Shown here: positions 42,737-56,429 of the stretch, in pieces | How positions within the stretch are numbered: the stretch's first letter is position 1 | Layout: the number at the start of each line of letters is the position of its first letter | DNA from: Humulus lupulus | Lineage: Eukaryota > Streptophyta > Magnoliopsida > Rosales > Cannabaceae | NCBI RefSeq assembly: GCF_963169125.1 | Contig: NC_084797.1 | Location: 93,033,868 to 93,097,867, forward strand | Direction of reading: 5' to 3' | Length of the DNA stretch: 64,000 bases | Position numbers and translations under genes: made by a program | Notes under the pieces: model-generated | Database searches by the model: none | What the model was told of the DNA's origin: nothing | What the model saw: only the letters and a program-made list of their open reading frames with translations

Positions 42737-44296
42737 TGTAATAACCAAGGTTATTATTTTCTCCTTAATTATGACTATATGTTAGTTTTTATTATAGCTT
42801 ATAGTTTAGTTTGAGTGGTGGAAATTAAAATGATTGCTTTAAGTTTTAATTAATTATTTTAAGTCATGATTTCTATGACATAGGAAATAATTATAATTTA
42901 TATAATTATAATTATTATGGTTAGTATTTATAAGAATTTAACATATGATTTAAATTAGTGGATAGTTTTAAGTTTTTAATTAAATAAGAATATAGTTTTA
43001 ATGCACATATTATTTGGTGGTCTAAGGAATATACACGTGACATTAAATTAAGTCTCAATTGGGTATGGCCGAAATTCCCTATTGTTTTATTAGGTGGAAT
43101 TTTTGTGAATTTATTTATTAAGTAACAAAGTTTAATTGAAGAACCAAGTATAGTCTTACTTAGTCATAGGCGTGTAGCATAAAAATAGGCTAGGTTTTTG
43201 AAGCATTTTGAATTTACATAATGAGGTCTCACACTAGGCTTGAATTAATTGAGTATGTTAAAGATGGTTAAAACCATTTGAAGAGTTTGAATTTGAAATA
43301 CCTTATGTGTATGCGTGGAAGACTAAGGAGGAGACAAATGGGGACTTTGACTCCATTTTTGTTAAATAGGAGGCTATGTGGCATTAAGAGAGGAATTGTA
43401 GCACGAGATTAGGAGAAGGAAGTGGGTTGCCCGAAACTACCAAGGGGAGGGAGATTCAAATTTTAAATACTTGTTGAAGGATAGTGCAGAAAATTAAGGA
43501 AGGGAGTTGAGACCTAGAGCCTATAAATAGAGCCATTCCCATTTCACTTTTTCACACTCAAAAAGCTCTCAAGCTTTTCTCATTTTCGAAATCCTATAGT
43601 CCCCAAAAGCTCTCTTCTTTTTGCCCACAAACACCTTATAGCCCTTATAAGTGCTCAGGAAATTTATTTTTTTTCTATTTTCTTATTTAACCTCAAACAC
43701 TTAAGCCAAAATTGTATGACAGACTTATGTCTGGGGCTTAATTGCCACCCCTGTATAAGCACTTATCTTTTTCTTATACTTGTCTTGCTATTATGACCTA
43801 TTATGACTTATGATTATGATCTATGTTATGACCTAGAATATATTATGATATTGTATGATTAGTATAGGTTAGCATTGTTATGAACTTTTGTATGATTTAT
43901 GATATATCTATTATGACTACTTGTTATATGACTTTTTGTTTGAATTTTCCTTACCGGGCTTAGAAGCTCACTCCTTATGATGTTGTTGTGTAGATGATTG
44001 AGGATAGAAAGGCCAGTGGCGAGTGAGACCTAAGAGATTAGTGATGTATTCGTGGGGACCATATAGTCGAGGAATGATCAACATGCCTATGATTTTATTT
44101 ACAAAATCATGTTCTTTTAAGTTTTTTCTTTATTTCTAATGTTGCTCATTTTATTTTGTTAAAGACTATTATTTTATTTTCGTAAAGACATGAGATCCCT
44201 TTGCTTAATTTGATTTTCTTAAATAGAAGAGCAATATTTATGTTTATGAACCAATGTTGTATTCTCGATAATACTATGAGAAATTAAGGCATTACA
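42737..44296 (+). mobile_element. Solo LTR (family F, copy 2)
   Basis: 1560 bp, TGTAATAACCAAGG to AAGGCATTACA, flanked by TTAGG at 42732-42736 and 44297-44301. It shares its start, middle (GGCCGAAATTC) and core promoter (CTATAAATAGAGCC near 43.52 kb) with 21026-22990. It is about 400 bp shorter, mainly after the promoter. Confidence 0.87.
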
Positions 44297-44301
44297 TTAG
44301 G

Positions 44302-44973
44302 TCATTTGGATCATTTTTACTTGGTGAAAAGTGTTCGCAAACATGGCTGTCCGAAAGCTATTTTGATACTTCTAGAATTTTTACCTAGTTTTGAAAAATC
44401 ATATCTCCTAGTACTTTAAATGTTTTTCTTTAAAACTTTACCAATTTTATTACCAATATCAAAAGAGTGTTTATTTCAAAAATCAGCCAAAAATACATTA
44501 ATTTACTTATGAAATGCTTTGTCCAAAGTCAGCTGTATGTGCAGTTTCTAAAAACTATTTTTCCAGATTGCACACCAATTTTGTAAAAATTATATCTTGG
44601 TCATTTCAAAACCTTTTTGAGTGTTTATATACTATGAACTTCTAATCTTCCTAAATTACATGATGGAACAAAGAAAATACATAAATAAGTTTATATAATT
44701 TTGGCTTGACCATTTGGAAGTTAAGACCTAAACATCTATGACATAAAATCATGGAATACCTATGGAATGTTAGGTTCCATATCTAAACATTCATCCAAAC
44801 ATCCATGCATGCATGGTCAGCCAACATTTATACAATATTTCAATACCCATAATGAATTTAAACATACAAAATTACATAAACAAGGCAGAACATGCTAAAA
44901 TTAGACATAAATATAGGTAGAGTGACCATATACCTCTTGTACACTATTTTGTGGGTTTTGGTTGATCTCTAGT
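44302..44973 (-). repeat. Possible minus-strand LTR, left part
   Basis: Together with 54704-55720 this forms sequence interrupted by element G. The right end at 55720 reads TGTAACGACC on the minus strand, a Tekay-like LTR start. The left end was not found. No gene is present. Confidence 0.4.
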
Positions 44974-45614
44974 TGTAACGACCCAAAATCACTATTAAGG
45001 TTTAAGGGCATTGATTAGCGTGTCGGGAGGGCATAATTGGTTTATGTGTGATTTTATGATTAAATACATGATTATATGATTATGTGGATAATTGAAATGC
45101 ATGTTTATGAGTATTAAATATGCATGCGGGCCCTGTTTAGTTTATAAGGACATATTTGTAATTTTAGCCCGTTGAGGGCATAAATGTGATTATTTGTGGT
45201 AAATTTTTGAGACCACATTATTATCTGGATATATTTGTAGTATATGACTTGAGACGGTCCTAGTGATTGGATTAGCGAAATAGTCACGGCGGGGATTTAT
45301 ACCCGGCTCGGTGGGAGCCTAGGGGTATTTTCGGGAACTTAGAAAATATATTGGGGATTATTAGACATTGGGAAAAATAATTGGTAATTAATTGGATGAT
45401 GGGATAAATTGGTAGATGTTAGGAACACTTGAGAAATTAGCGTGAATTGGGAACAAATGACTAATATACCCTTAGATTGAGTAAAGGATTAGTTTTATTT
45501 GGGAGGACAAAATAGTCATTTCCTAGGTCTAATGATTTGCTCAGCATTATGTTAGAACAAAATAGAAGGATAGGGAATAATCCAAGGAAAGAAAGAAGGA
45601 AAAAGGCTCTCAGA

Positions 45615-45648
<34 letters not shown>

Positions 45649-47343
45649 ATCTCTCACGACTCTTCCCTCTCTCACTCTCCCTTGTGGACTTTGAAGCTAA
45701 GAATCCAAAAGGAGCCTAGACTAGGCTTTGGGGTTGTGATCATTGAAGTAATTGAAGGGGAATTAAGCTGGATTTGGGGATGGAAATCCGAGGAAAAGTC
45801 AGAGTTTTGAGCTGAGTTGGTGTGAGGATTCAGTTGGAAATTGAGCTCCCAAATTAAGGTAAGAACTTTGACCTTAATCTCTGAATTTTGATGGATTTTT
45901 GTATGAAAATTGATGATGTGTTAGACTGAGATTATGGGGTAATTATGGCTAGTGAATTGGGATATTCATTCTGGTATTATAGCTAAGCTTTTGGGTGTAA
46001 TTTAGTTCTGAATTCGTAGCTGAATTGGAGTTGAATTGAAGTGATAAGTTGGGAAAATTCTGGGTTGATGGCTTAGTGTTCTTGGCTAGCAAGAAGAAGA
46101 GAAAACTCAGGTTTTCTCCCGGTCGAAGGGGCGCGCCGTGACCCAGCCTGGGGGCGCCGTGGCGCGTGTGGCCCTTTAGGCATGGATTGCTCTCTGACTT
46201 GGGGAAAGTCGCGACTCACTTAGCCAAGTTACAACCCACCTGGGAATTTTGGCCTTGGAAGTGTTTCAGGAATTGTTAGGGCTCGGGGGTTCAAACCTAG
46301 GTGCTCGAGACAATTTATTCTACCTGGTTTAGTAGAAATTGAGGTCGCGGAGCTAGTTTCTGTCTCCTAGGTATTTTATTTTTTTGATTGAAGTTGATGG
46401 ATATCAATGGCCCTTGTGACTGGGTTCATCGCCAAGGCTCAGAGCTAAGGACCGTGCTCAGAACCATTCGCATTCTCCGCTCATAATTAAAAGTAAGAAA
46501 ACTGCACCCGTTTATGTTGCTATGTTGGGACTAGGGTTCCCTATATTCGAATACAATGATGTATGATTATGACATGCCATGTGAGCATGAAATAAACAGC
46601 CTAAGAGTGCAAGAATTGACATTTGCGCACAGGACGCAGCTTGGCCACTTAGAGTTGAGGTTAGCTAAATAATCACTAAGCTCGGCCTAAGCAAGCTGGA
46701 GTCAGTGGATAAAATAGAGGGTACAGCCTAAGGGCATCGACCCTGAACATTGTATGATAACTATGATGTGTTTACCATTGTTAAGTTGTTGCCTATAACT
46801 TGTTGAATACTGGTTTAAATGGTTTGTGATTTGTTGATTTCTGTGTCTGTCATAAGGTGTTGGATACCTGGTTAACTGCTTTATGGTTCATTTGATTGTC
46901 TGTATTGCATATGCTCTATATTATTGTTTTCTTATTGGGCATTGGCTCACGGGTGCTACGTGGTGCAGATAAAGGTAAGGGTAAGGTGGACCAATCCTAA
47001 GTTGGAGAGCTCTGGGGGCAGGATGTACATAGTCAGCTGCTCGTCCGCCACGACCGAGAGTTGGAACAGGGACAGGAAAACCTAAAATGCATCTTTTGCC
47101 ATTAGAGTGGCTTGTGAATGTATATGACTTTTGAAATTTTGTAATTGTCCTTTAACCCCTGTTTTTGGGATCCCAAGTACCAAACATTTATCTAAATGGA
47201 AAATTTTCTATCTATGACTAAAATATTTTAACCTTAACTCGATTATGGTTTTAGGTCACATTTTCAACTAAACGACTTGATTAGCAAGTCTTGCACATTT
47301 ATAAACACATAGTGTAACGATCTTGGTTATCCCGGGTGTTACA
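44974..47343 (+). repeat. 5' LTR of element G
   Basis: TGTAACGACCC to GGGTGTTACA. It has a (TC)n tract at about 45616-45640 and a GC-rich patch with GGCGCGCC and GGGGGCGCC words at about 46128-46170. No gene is present. Confidence 0.92.
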
Positions 47344-47346
47344 ACT

Positions 47347-47358
47347 TGGTATCAGAGC
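47347..47358 (+). promoter_or_regulatory. Primer-binding site of element G
   Basis: TGGTATCAGAGC, exactly the initiator tRNA-Met complement used by many plant chromoviruses, three bases after the LTR. Confidence 0.9.
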
Positions 47359-47736
47359 GGTCTAGGTTTAAGGGTTCCTGAAGACTGGTTGGACATGTAC
47401 ATTCACCGCTAAAGACAAGCTCGACTCAGAGTTTGGTAATTGCATATTCATGTTTATATCTTTAAGTGTTTGAAAGGAATATGAATGCTTTAATATGTTT
47501 GATTAATAGGGAGCATGAGATACTGATAGGGCCTGGCCCTTGACTGTTGTGTTATGATTTTGAGGTGTGCTAATAAGCATTGTTGTTGTATGTGGATGAA
47601 TATTTGGGTAATTATTTATACTTGATTGCTTGTGATTGGTTGTATTCCAATGGTGGATCATAGAAAGATTGTTACCCTGTCATTATAGTCTGACCGCCGA
47701 GTCGTTGATTGCAGATTAACTTGGATATGCATAGAT

Positions 47737-48884
47737 ATGCATCCAAGGTGATCTATACGACTAGCGACACTAGGTCAGAGGCTGGAGATGATGACCAGAG
47801 CCAGAACCCTCCGCCAATCCCTGAGAACTAGCAACAGATTATGGCAGACATGCAAGCCCGACTTCAAAGCCAGGAAGAGCAGATCCATCTACTGAAACAG
47901 CGGGCTTCGTCAGGGAGTGCAGTATCTATTGTGCCACTTGCTATGGCACCAGTTGTACAGACACCGGAAGTTGGAAATAGATGGGAGCCATTGTATGAGC
48001 GGTTCAGGAGACAGCCTCCTCCAACCTTCCAGGGAGGACCAGATCCACTGAAGGCGGAACATTGGATGAGTATGATTACTGCTATCCTAGATTTCATGAG
48101 GGTAGAGGGTAATGACCGGGTGGTTGTGCCATATACATGCTGAGAGATGATGCCCGCATTTGGTGGGAAGTGGCATCACAAACTAGATATGTTACTACTA
48201 TAGGTTGGGATGGATTCAAGGATTTGTTCAGTCAGAAGTATTATAACATTGCCATCAGGGCAGCGAAAGTGAATGAATTCGTGGGGTTAGTTTAGGGCAA
48301 TATGACAGTTACAAAATATGCCCTGAAGTTTGATAGGCTTGCGAAGTTCGCACCAGACACTGTGCCTACTGATGCGGCTAGGCAGGACAGATTTATCAGA
48401 GGGCTTAGTGCTATGATACCCCGAGATGTGAGAATTTCAACAGTACCTGGGGGGACGACTTATGCCCAGGCTATTGAGAAGGCTCTTACCGATGAGGAAG
48501 CGGAGAACAAGATTTGGAGGGAGAATGCTGTGAGACGGGAGGTTCGCAGGGCGGTGCCTCCATATAGTAGGGGCAGAGGCCCCAGTGATCTGAAGAGGAA
48601 GATCCCTGACACTTTGACTGCTGCTGGTCCTGATAGGAGGGCCGGGGTGTTCAGGGTGGCCGCCAGGGAGGCGGTGACACATGGAGAAGTTACCCAGAGT
48701 GCATTAGGTGCAGAAGATGCCTTCCGGGTGAATGTTGGGCCAAGGCCTGTTATGTGTGTAGGGTGGTGGGACACCTTAAGAAGACTGCCCAACAGTGAAG
48801 AAAGGAGAAGTAGGGAAGGTGGACAGCTTGACTCTAGCTCGAGTGTTCACCTTGACGTAGGCAGAGGCCGAGGCTAGTCCCTCG
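47737..48884 (+). pseudogene. Gag of element G, broken
   Basis: ATG 47737 sits where gag of this lineage starts, but a TGA follows after a few codons and the conserved frame is reached only later. ORF 47841-48143 has a helical segment (MADMQARLQSQEEQIHLLKQ) and the capsid start (WEPLYERFRRQPPPTFQGG). A frameshift follows. ORF 48302-48877 carries the rest (YALKFDRLAKFAPDTVP). The zinc knuckle near 48.75 kb is damaged: it reads YVCRVVGHLKK where C-x2-C-x4-H-x4-C is expected. It parallels gag of element B (2068-995 on the minus strand). Confidence 0.82.
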
Positions 48885-51800
48885 GTGGTGACAGGTCAGC
48901 ATTCTAGTGTTGGCTCTCCTTTTACTGTGTTGATTGACTCTGGTGCTACACATTCATTTTTTTCTAGCAAGGTGATTGATAGATTGTGTAGACCTAGTGA
49001 GTATTATAGTGCGGGGTTTGGGACTATACTGCCTACTGGGGAGTTGATGATATCTAAGAGATGGATTAGAGCATTGCCAGTGGTGGTTGATGGTAGGGAG
49101 TTGTTAGTAGACTTGATTGAGTTAGGTATGGATTACTTTGACATGATTTTAGGGATGGATTGGCTGGTCAGATATGGGGCTACCATTGATTGCAAGAAGA
49201 AGATGGTAACTTTTGAGCCTGAGGGAGAGGATCCCTTTATTTTAGTGGGTATGGTATGTGGACACCGCATACCCATGATATCAGCGCTAAGAACTAGGGA
49301 CCTGTTACAGGGAGGATGTATAGGTTTCTTGGCTAGTGTGGTGGATACTACCAGAGTTTTGCCAACAGGTCCGGGAGAGACCAGATTAGTTCGTGAGTTC
49401 TTGGATGTGTTCCCTGAGGATTTACCAGGGCTGCCACCGCACAGGGAGATTCAATTCATCATTGAGTTGGCAACGGGGACAGAGCCAATGTCGAGGATAC
49501 CATATAGAATGGCACCTGAAGAATTGAAGGAATTGAAGATACAGTTACAGGAGCTTCTTGATTTAGGGTTTATCAGGCCTAGCTATTCTCCTTGGGGTGC
49601 TCCGTTTTTTTTTTTGTGAAGAAGAAGGATGGGACTCTGAGGATGTGTATAGACTACAGAGAATTGAATAAGTTGACCATCAAGAATAAGTACTCTCTAC
49701 CAAGGATCGACGACTTGTTTGATCAGCTGCAGGGAAAGACGATATTCTCAAATATTGATCTTCGATCTGGTTATCACCAGCTGAGGATCAAGAACGAGGA
49801 TATACCGAAGATGACCTTCCAAACGAGATATGGGCACTATGAGTTTCTGGTCCTGTCATTTGGTTTGGCCAATGCCCTAGTAGCCTTCATAGACCTAATG
49901 AAGAGGGTGTTCAAGGACTTTTTGGATCAATTTGTGATTGTCTTCATTGACGACATCCTAGTGTATTTCACTTCAGAGGCAGAGCACGAGCGGCATCTTC
50001 GACAGGTCTTGTAGAGGTTGAGAGAGCACTGGTTGTGTGCCAAGTTGAAGAAGTGTGAGTTTTGGCTACCAGAAGTGACATTCCTTGGATATATTGTTAG
50101 TGAGGATGGGATTAAGGTGGATCCATCTAAGGTGGAGGCAGTTAGAGATTGGCCGAGGCCAAGGAACGCCTCAGATTGGGAGTTTTCTCAGACTAGCAGG
50201 TTATTACAGACGATTTATGGAAGGGTTCTCGAAGATTGTTGCACCAATGATAGAATTGACTCAAAAGAATCTGAAGTTCGTCTGGTCAAACAAGTGTGAG
50301 AATAGCTTTCAGAAATTGAAGCAACGACTGATTACGGAACCTATGTTGAGTCTTCCTTAGGAGGGAGGAAAGTTTGTGGTTTATTGTGATGTGTCGAGGT
50401 TGGGTTTGGGGATGTGTGCTAATGTAGAATGAGAAAGTTATAACTTATGCATCACGGCAACTGAAGGAGTATGAGCAACAGTACCCTACCAATGATTTAG
50501 AATTGGCAGCGGTGATATTTGCGCTGAAGGTGTGGTGACATTATCTATATGGAGAGAAGTGCTAGATATACACCGATCACAAGAGTTTGAAGTTCTTCTT
50601 CACCCAGAAGGACCTAACACGAGGCAAAGGCTTTGGCTAGAATTGGTAAAGGACTATGACTGTGATATTCTTTACCACCCAGGAAAAGGCAATGTAGTGG
50701 CGGATGCATTGAGCCAGAGAGGCACGGGGCAGTTGTTTAGTTCTACTCAAATATCGAGAGAGTTGGCAGAAGAGATGTCCAGAGCGAGGATAGAGTTAGT
50801 GGTGGGACGGTTGGCCAATATTAATTTGCAGTCGACCCTACTGGAGCGATTAAGGAGGGTCAGTTAGTTGATGCACATTTACAGGAAGTTGGAGAGAATG
50901 TCTTAGCGGGAGTGGCTAAGGACTATTCCATTTCTGAGGTTGGATTGTTACGGTATCAAGGACAGATCTGTGTTCTGACTGATGTGGGGATTAGACGTGA
51001 GATACTGGATGAATCCCATACTATGCCATACTCACTTCACCCAGGCACCACAAAGATGTATCAGAATCTACGGACGTTGTATTGGTGGTCCAGGATGAAG
51101 AAGGATGTGGGGAGTATGTGGCTAGGTGTTTGACTTATCAACAGGTGAAGGCTAAGCATCAGCGACTAGCGGGATTGCTACAACCTTTGGGTATTCCCGA
51201 GTGGAAATGGGAGGATATTACGATGGACTTTGTGGGAGGTTTACCTAGGATATTGGGGCTTCATGACTCGGTGTGGGTGATAGTAGATAGATACACCAAG
51301 TCAGCTCACTTTCTACCAATGAGGACGACTTATACTATGGATCAGTATGCAAAGCTGTATGTGAGGGAGAACATACGTCTCCATGGGGTTCCCAAGTCTA
51401 TAGTTTTAGAGCGGGATCCTATCTTTACATCAAAGTTTTGGGGTGGATTGCAGAAGGCTATGGGAAGCCAGTTGAAATTCAACACAGCCTTTCATCCTCA
51501 GACTGATGGATAGTCTGAGAGGACAATTCAGGTATTGGAGGACATGCTGAGAGCCTGCATGGTAGACTTTGAAGGGTCTTGGAGTAAGTATCTCCCGTTG
51601 ATTGAGTTTTCTTACAACAACAGTTATCAATCAACGATTGGAGTAGATCCATATGATATGTTATATGGGAGAAGATGTAGATCACCCATTCATTGGGATG
51701 CGATGGGTGAGAGGAGGTATTTGGGACCGGACATGGTTCAGAAGACTAATGAGGTCATTGAGAAGACCCAAGCTCGAATGCTCGCTTTGCTGAGCAGACA

Positions 51801-52263
51801 AAAAAGCTACACTAATCCTAAGCATAGGGACGTGGAGTTTTAGGTAGGCGACCACGTGTTTCTGCAAGTTTTACCACTGCAAGGGGTGAGAAGATTTGGA
51901 AAGAAGGGCAAGTTGAGCGCTAGATTCATTGGACCCTTTGAGATCCTAGAAAGGATCGGGAAGGTGGCTTACAGATTAGCGTTGCCATTTTCATTGTTTG
52001 GAGATCATGATGTATTCCATATTTCTATGCTTCAGAAGTACGTCTCAAATACAATGAACGTGTTGAAGCATGAGGACTTGGAATTGCAGACAAATTTGTC
52101 TTACGAGGAGCGACCGGTTCAGGTCTTAGACAGTAAAGATAAAGTTCTGTGGAACAAGAAGATTCCTCTAGTTAAAGTGTTATGGAGGAATAGCAAGATC
52201 AAAGAAGAAACCTGGGAGCTTGAGTCAGCAATGCGGGATCAGTATCTCGAGTTATTCAGGTAA
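48885..52263 (+). pseudogene. Pol of element G: protease, RT, RNase H, integrase, chromodomain; broken
   Basis: The protease has an intact LIDSGATHSFFS motif near 48.94 kb. A homopolymer of T near 49605 shifts the frame at the start of RT. RT continues 49592-50014 with VFIDDILVY near 49.94 kb, then TAG 50012, a shift near 50175 and TAG 50358. RNase H is at 50.39-50.72 kb and the integrase finger at 50.9-51.13 kb. In the integrase core, the site that reads VSDRDP in element C reads VLERDP near 51.41 kb, so the second catalytic Asp is lost. TAG 51511 interrupts DG-SERT, and TAG 51841 follows. The C-terminal chromodomain-like block (VKVLWRNSKIKEETWELES) ends at TAA 52261. Confidence 0.88.
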
Positions 52264-52299
52264 ATTTCGAGGATGAAATTCTCAGTAGGAGGGGATAAT

Positions 52300-54698
52300 T
52301 GTAACAACCCAAAATCACTATTAAGGCTTAAGGGCCTTGATTAGCGTGCCAAGAGGGCATAATTGGTTTATGCGTGATTTTATGATTAAATGCATGATTA
52401 TATGATTATGTGGATAATTGAAATGCATGTTTATGAGTATTAAATATGCATGTGGGCCCTGTTTAGTTTAAAAGGGCATATTTGTAATTTTGGCCCGTTG
52501 AGTGCATAAATGTGATTATTTGTGGTAAATTTTTGAGACCACATTATTATATGGATATATTTGCAGTATATGGCTCGAGATGGTCCTAGTGAGCGGATTG
52601 GCGAAATAGTCGCGGCAGGGAATTATACATGGCTCGGGGGGAGCTTAGGGGTATTTTCGGGAACTTAGAAAATATATTGGGGATTATTGGACATTGGGAA
52701 AAATAATTGGTAATTAATTGGATGACGAGATAAATTGGTAGAAGTTAGGAACACTTAAGGAATTAGCGGGAATTGGGAACAAATGACTAATATACCCGTA
52801 GATTGAGTAAAGGATTAGTTTTATTTGGGAGGGCAAAATAGTCATTTCCTAGGTCTAATGATTTACTCAACATTATGTTAGAACAAAATGGAAGGACAGG
52901 GAATAATCCAAGGAAAGAAAGAAGGAAAAAGGCTCTCAGATCTCTCTCTCTCTCATCTCTCACGATTCTTCCCTCTCGCACTCTTCCTTAGGGACTTTGA
53001 AGCTAAGAATCCAAAAGGATCCTAGACTAGGCTTTGGGGCTGTGATCTTTGAAGTAATTGAAGGGGAATTAAGCTGGAATTGGGGCTGGAAATCTGAGGA
53101 AAATTCAGAGTTTTGAGCTGAGTTGGTGTGAGGATTCAGTTGGAAATTGAGCTCCCAAATTGAGGTGAGAACTTTTACCTTAATCTCTAAATTTGGATGG
53201 ATTGGTTTAGGTAAATTATAGGTTCTTGGGTATGAAAATTGATGATGTATTAGATTGAGATTATGGGGTAATTATGGCTAGTGAATTGGGATATTCATTA
53301 TGGTATTATAGCTAAGCTTTTGGGTGATTAAAATGTCTAATTTAGTTCTGAATTCGTAGCTGAATTGGAGTTGAATTGAAGTGATAAGTTGGGAAAATTC
53401 TGGGTTGATGGCTTAGTGTTCTTGGCTAGCAAGAAGAAGAGAAAACCCAAGTTTTCTCTGGGTCGAAGGGGCGCGTCGCGACCCCGTCTGTGGGGCGACG
53501 CGGTGCGTGTGGCCCTTCAGGCTTGGATTGCTCTCTCACTTGGGGCAAGTCGCAACTCACTTAGCCAAGTCGCAACCCACTTGAGAAATTTGGCCTTGGA
53601 AGTGTTTCAGGAATTGTTAGGGCTCAGGGGTTCAAACCTAGGTGCTCGGGACAATTTCTTCTACCCGGTTTAGTAGACATTGAGCTCCCAGACGCTCGTT
53701 TCTGTTTCCTAGGTATTTTACTTTTTTTATTGAAGTTGATGGATATCAATGGCCCTTGTGACTAGGTTCATTGCCAAGGTCGGAGCTAAGGACCGTGCTC
53801 GGAACCATTTCACATTCTCCGCTCGAAATTAAAAGTAAGAAAACTACACCCGTTTATGTGGCTATGTTGGGACTAGGGTTCCCTATATTCGAATACAATG
53901 ATGTATGATTATGACATGCCATGTGAGCATGAAATAAATGGCCTAAGAGTGTTGGAATTGACATTTGCTCACAGGATGTGGCTTGGCCATTGAGAGCTGA
54001 GGTTAGCTAAATAATCCCTGAGCTCGGTTGAAGCGAGCCGGAGTCAGTGAGTTAAATAGAGGGTGCGGCCCAAGGTTGTCGACCTTGAATATTGTATGAT
54101 AACTATGATGTGTTTATCATTGTTAAGTTGTTGCCTATAACTAATGGAATACTGGTTTCATTGGTTTGTGATTTGTAGATTTCTAGCACTGATTATGTGT
54201 CTGTCATAAGGTGCTGAATACCTGGTTAACTGCTTTATGGGTCATTTGATTCTCTGTATTGCTTATGCTCTGTATTATGGTTTCCTTGTTGGGCCTTGGC
54301 TCATGGGTGCTACATGGTGCAGGTAAAGGCAAGGGTAAGGTGGACCAATCCTGAGTTGGAGAGCTCTGGGGGCAGGATGTACATAGTCAGCTGCTCGTCT
54401 GCCACGACCGAGGGTTGGAACAGGGACAGGAAAACCTAAAATGCGTCTTTTGCCATTAGAGTGGCTTGTGAATGTATATGACTTTTGAAATTTTGTAATT
54501 GTCCTCTAAACCCTGTTTTTGGGATCCCAGGTACCAAACGTTTATCTAAATGGAAATTTATCTATTTATGACTAAAATCTTTTAACCCTAACTTGATTAT
54601 GGTTTTAGGATCACATTTTCAACTAAACGACTTGATTAGCAAGTACTGCACATTTATAAACACATAGTGTAATGGTCTTGGTTATCTAGGTCGTTACA
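52300..54698 (+). repeat. 3' LTR of element G
   Basis: TGTAACAACCC to GGTCGTTACA, 2399 bp. The purine-rich AGTAGGAGGGGATAAT just before it is the polypurine tract. Its (TC)n tract is shorter than in the 5' LTR. The GC-rich patch is at about 53468-53510. Confidence 0.92.
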
Positions 54699-54703
54699 CT
54701 AGC

Positions 54704-55720
54704 ACCTCTACCTCTTGATCAAACATTTAATCTACATATTTACACTCACCAAAAACACAAAAATCAGTTTATATAAGCCAACAAGTGGAACTAAAAAGAG
54801 AAACTAACAAAACTAAACAACTTGACCAGCAAAACTCTAGATTTTTACCTTTTATGTTTTCCATTTAATGGTCTTTCCTAGCTTCTATAAACTTCGAGTG
54901 GGTATAGGGTTGTGTGTATAGAAGAGAGAAGATGAGAGTTTGAGAGAATTTGTGAGAATTTTTGTGAAAATTTTCAGAACCTCCAAGGTGGTGTTTGGCC
55001 AAAGTGGAGAGAAAAGTTTGAGAAAAAAATAATGAGAAGTGAAAAATAAAGACTTTTCTTTGACTTTTACTATTTATATGATTGCTCAATCAAACAGAAA
55101 TTACTAAAATATCCCTTTTAGTCTTCCACCCCTCATAACCCCCTAATTACCTTTAATCTTTTTTTAATTAAACTTAATTCAACTAATTAAACCTATACTT
55201 TATGTATTTTCTAAAAAGTTACCGAGTGGTAATTTTTTCTTACGTCACCAAATTGAAATCTTAACCTAGGGTAATAAAATTAAATAGGTTCTGCCATTTA
55301 ATTTAAGTGATCACATTCTTATATTAATAACTCATGTAATTTAATTAACACAAGCTCTATTTTTTTTTTCTAAATATGCATTTTTCACAAAAATTACATT
55401 TTAAAAAAAAATTCACACAAAAATAAAAATCTATGACCTTAATATAAAATAATTAAATAATTTTATGCCCAATAATATTTTGACATAATTATTCTTTTCC
55501 AGTAATACTTTATTCAAGAATTTACCTGGTTAGGGTTTCCATTTCGGTTTGGTACCAAAATGTTCAGTTCATCACAAAACCGCACATTTACCATTTTGGT
55601 TAACAATAACAACATGGAATTCTCTTTCCAAGCATTTATTATTACTCAAAATAATATTCATACATAACTCACCACCCCGTTCTTAGATACTAGTAGGTGC
55701 TCGAAATGCTGGTCGTTACA
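54704..55720 (-). repeat. Possible minus-strand LTR, right part
   Basis: The right end reads TGTAACGACCAGC on the minus strand. The rest is AT-rich without a gene. See 44302-44973 for the other part. Confidence 0.45.
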
Positions 55721-56313
55721 TACACGAGGAATATCGCTATCCAAATTCTGTATTCAAAGCCTCCCCAAAGTTACTTGAAGCTTCTACAAAGTGAAATTAA
55801 AATGTTAATTTAACAAGCCTTGAAACTCATCCAAGTTAAGCAATTTTTGATGTGTTGAAGAGAAGGAATAGTCTCAGAGAGCTAGAAAGAGTGATCAAGA
55901 CTTTCAAACACTCAAAATCCATTTATATATAGTATTATCATCTAAATTAAGCATCAACCAATCAAAATAAGGCTTAAAGATGCATTTCCCACTCAAATTG
56001 GTGAGTTCCCAGGCAACACACCGCGATACCAAGCAACGTGTCATGGTACCAGGCGACATGTCGCGATGGGACTGGCAACATGTCACCTCTCCTATGCCCC
56101 ATATCCCCATTTTGAGCCCAAAACATCTCCAAATGTTTTCAAACTGTTTAGGAATGCTTAGATACTTTATTGTATCACTTTAGACCCAAAAAAGTCAATT
56201 ATAGACGCTTAACACAAAACTCAAATTCCACATTTCTATTATGTGAAATCGTTAACTTGTTTTAAACCACATTGTGTATACAACTTAACCACTACATTTA
56301 ACAAATTTCAACA
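55721..56313 (-). repeat. 3' LTR of a minus-strand Ty1/copia element
   Basis: On the minus strand it starts TGTTGAAATTTG right after a polypurine tract. It has TATATATAAATGG near 55.92 kb as a core promoter. The far end is cut or decayed at 55721. Confidence 0.6.
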
Positions 56314-56326
56314 TTCCCCTACTTGG
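56314..56326 (-). promoter_or_regulatory. Polypurine tract of the minus-strand copia element
   Basis: CCAAGTAGGGGAA on the minus strand, adjacent to the LTR start TGTTG. Confidence 0.6.
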
Positions 56327-56429
56327 TTAAAATAAAGTATCTTTCGATTTGAACTTTACCTTAGTGAAATCATTACAAAGCCTTGTCAAAGTACTTGGTT
56401 GTATCAAGGCATTGAACCAATTATGTTAG

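Larger units (their letters stand above)
44974..54698 (+). mobile_element. Complete Tekay/Del-type chromovirus (element G), inactive
   Basis: The 9725-bp element has LTRs of 2370 and 2399 bp, a tRNA-Met PBS, gag, protease, RT, RNase H, integrase and a chromodomain-like C-terminus. The flanks are CTAGT (44969-44973) and CTAGC (54699-54703), matching four of five. The LTRs show roughly thirty mismatches in the first 375 aligned bases, so it is an old copy. Confidence 0.9.

Noticed and set aside
46270..46310. B-box-like GGTTCAAACC in the LTR of G
   Set aside because: There is no A box at a suitable distance and no cloverleaf. It is simply LTR sequence, and the 3' LTR has the same word.
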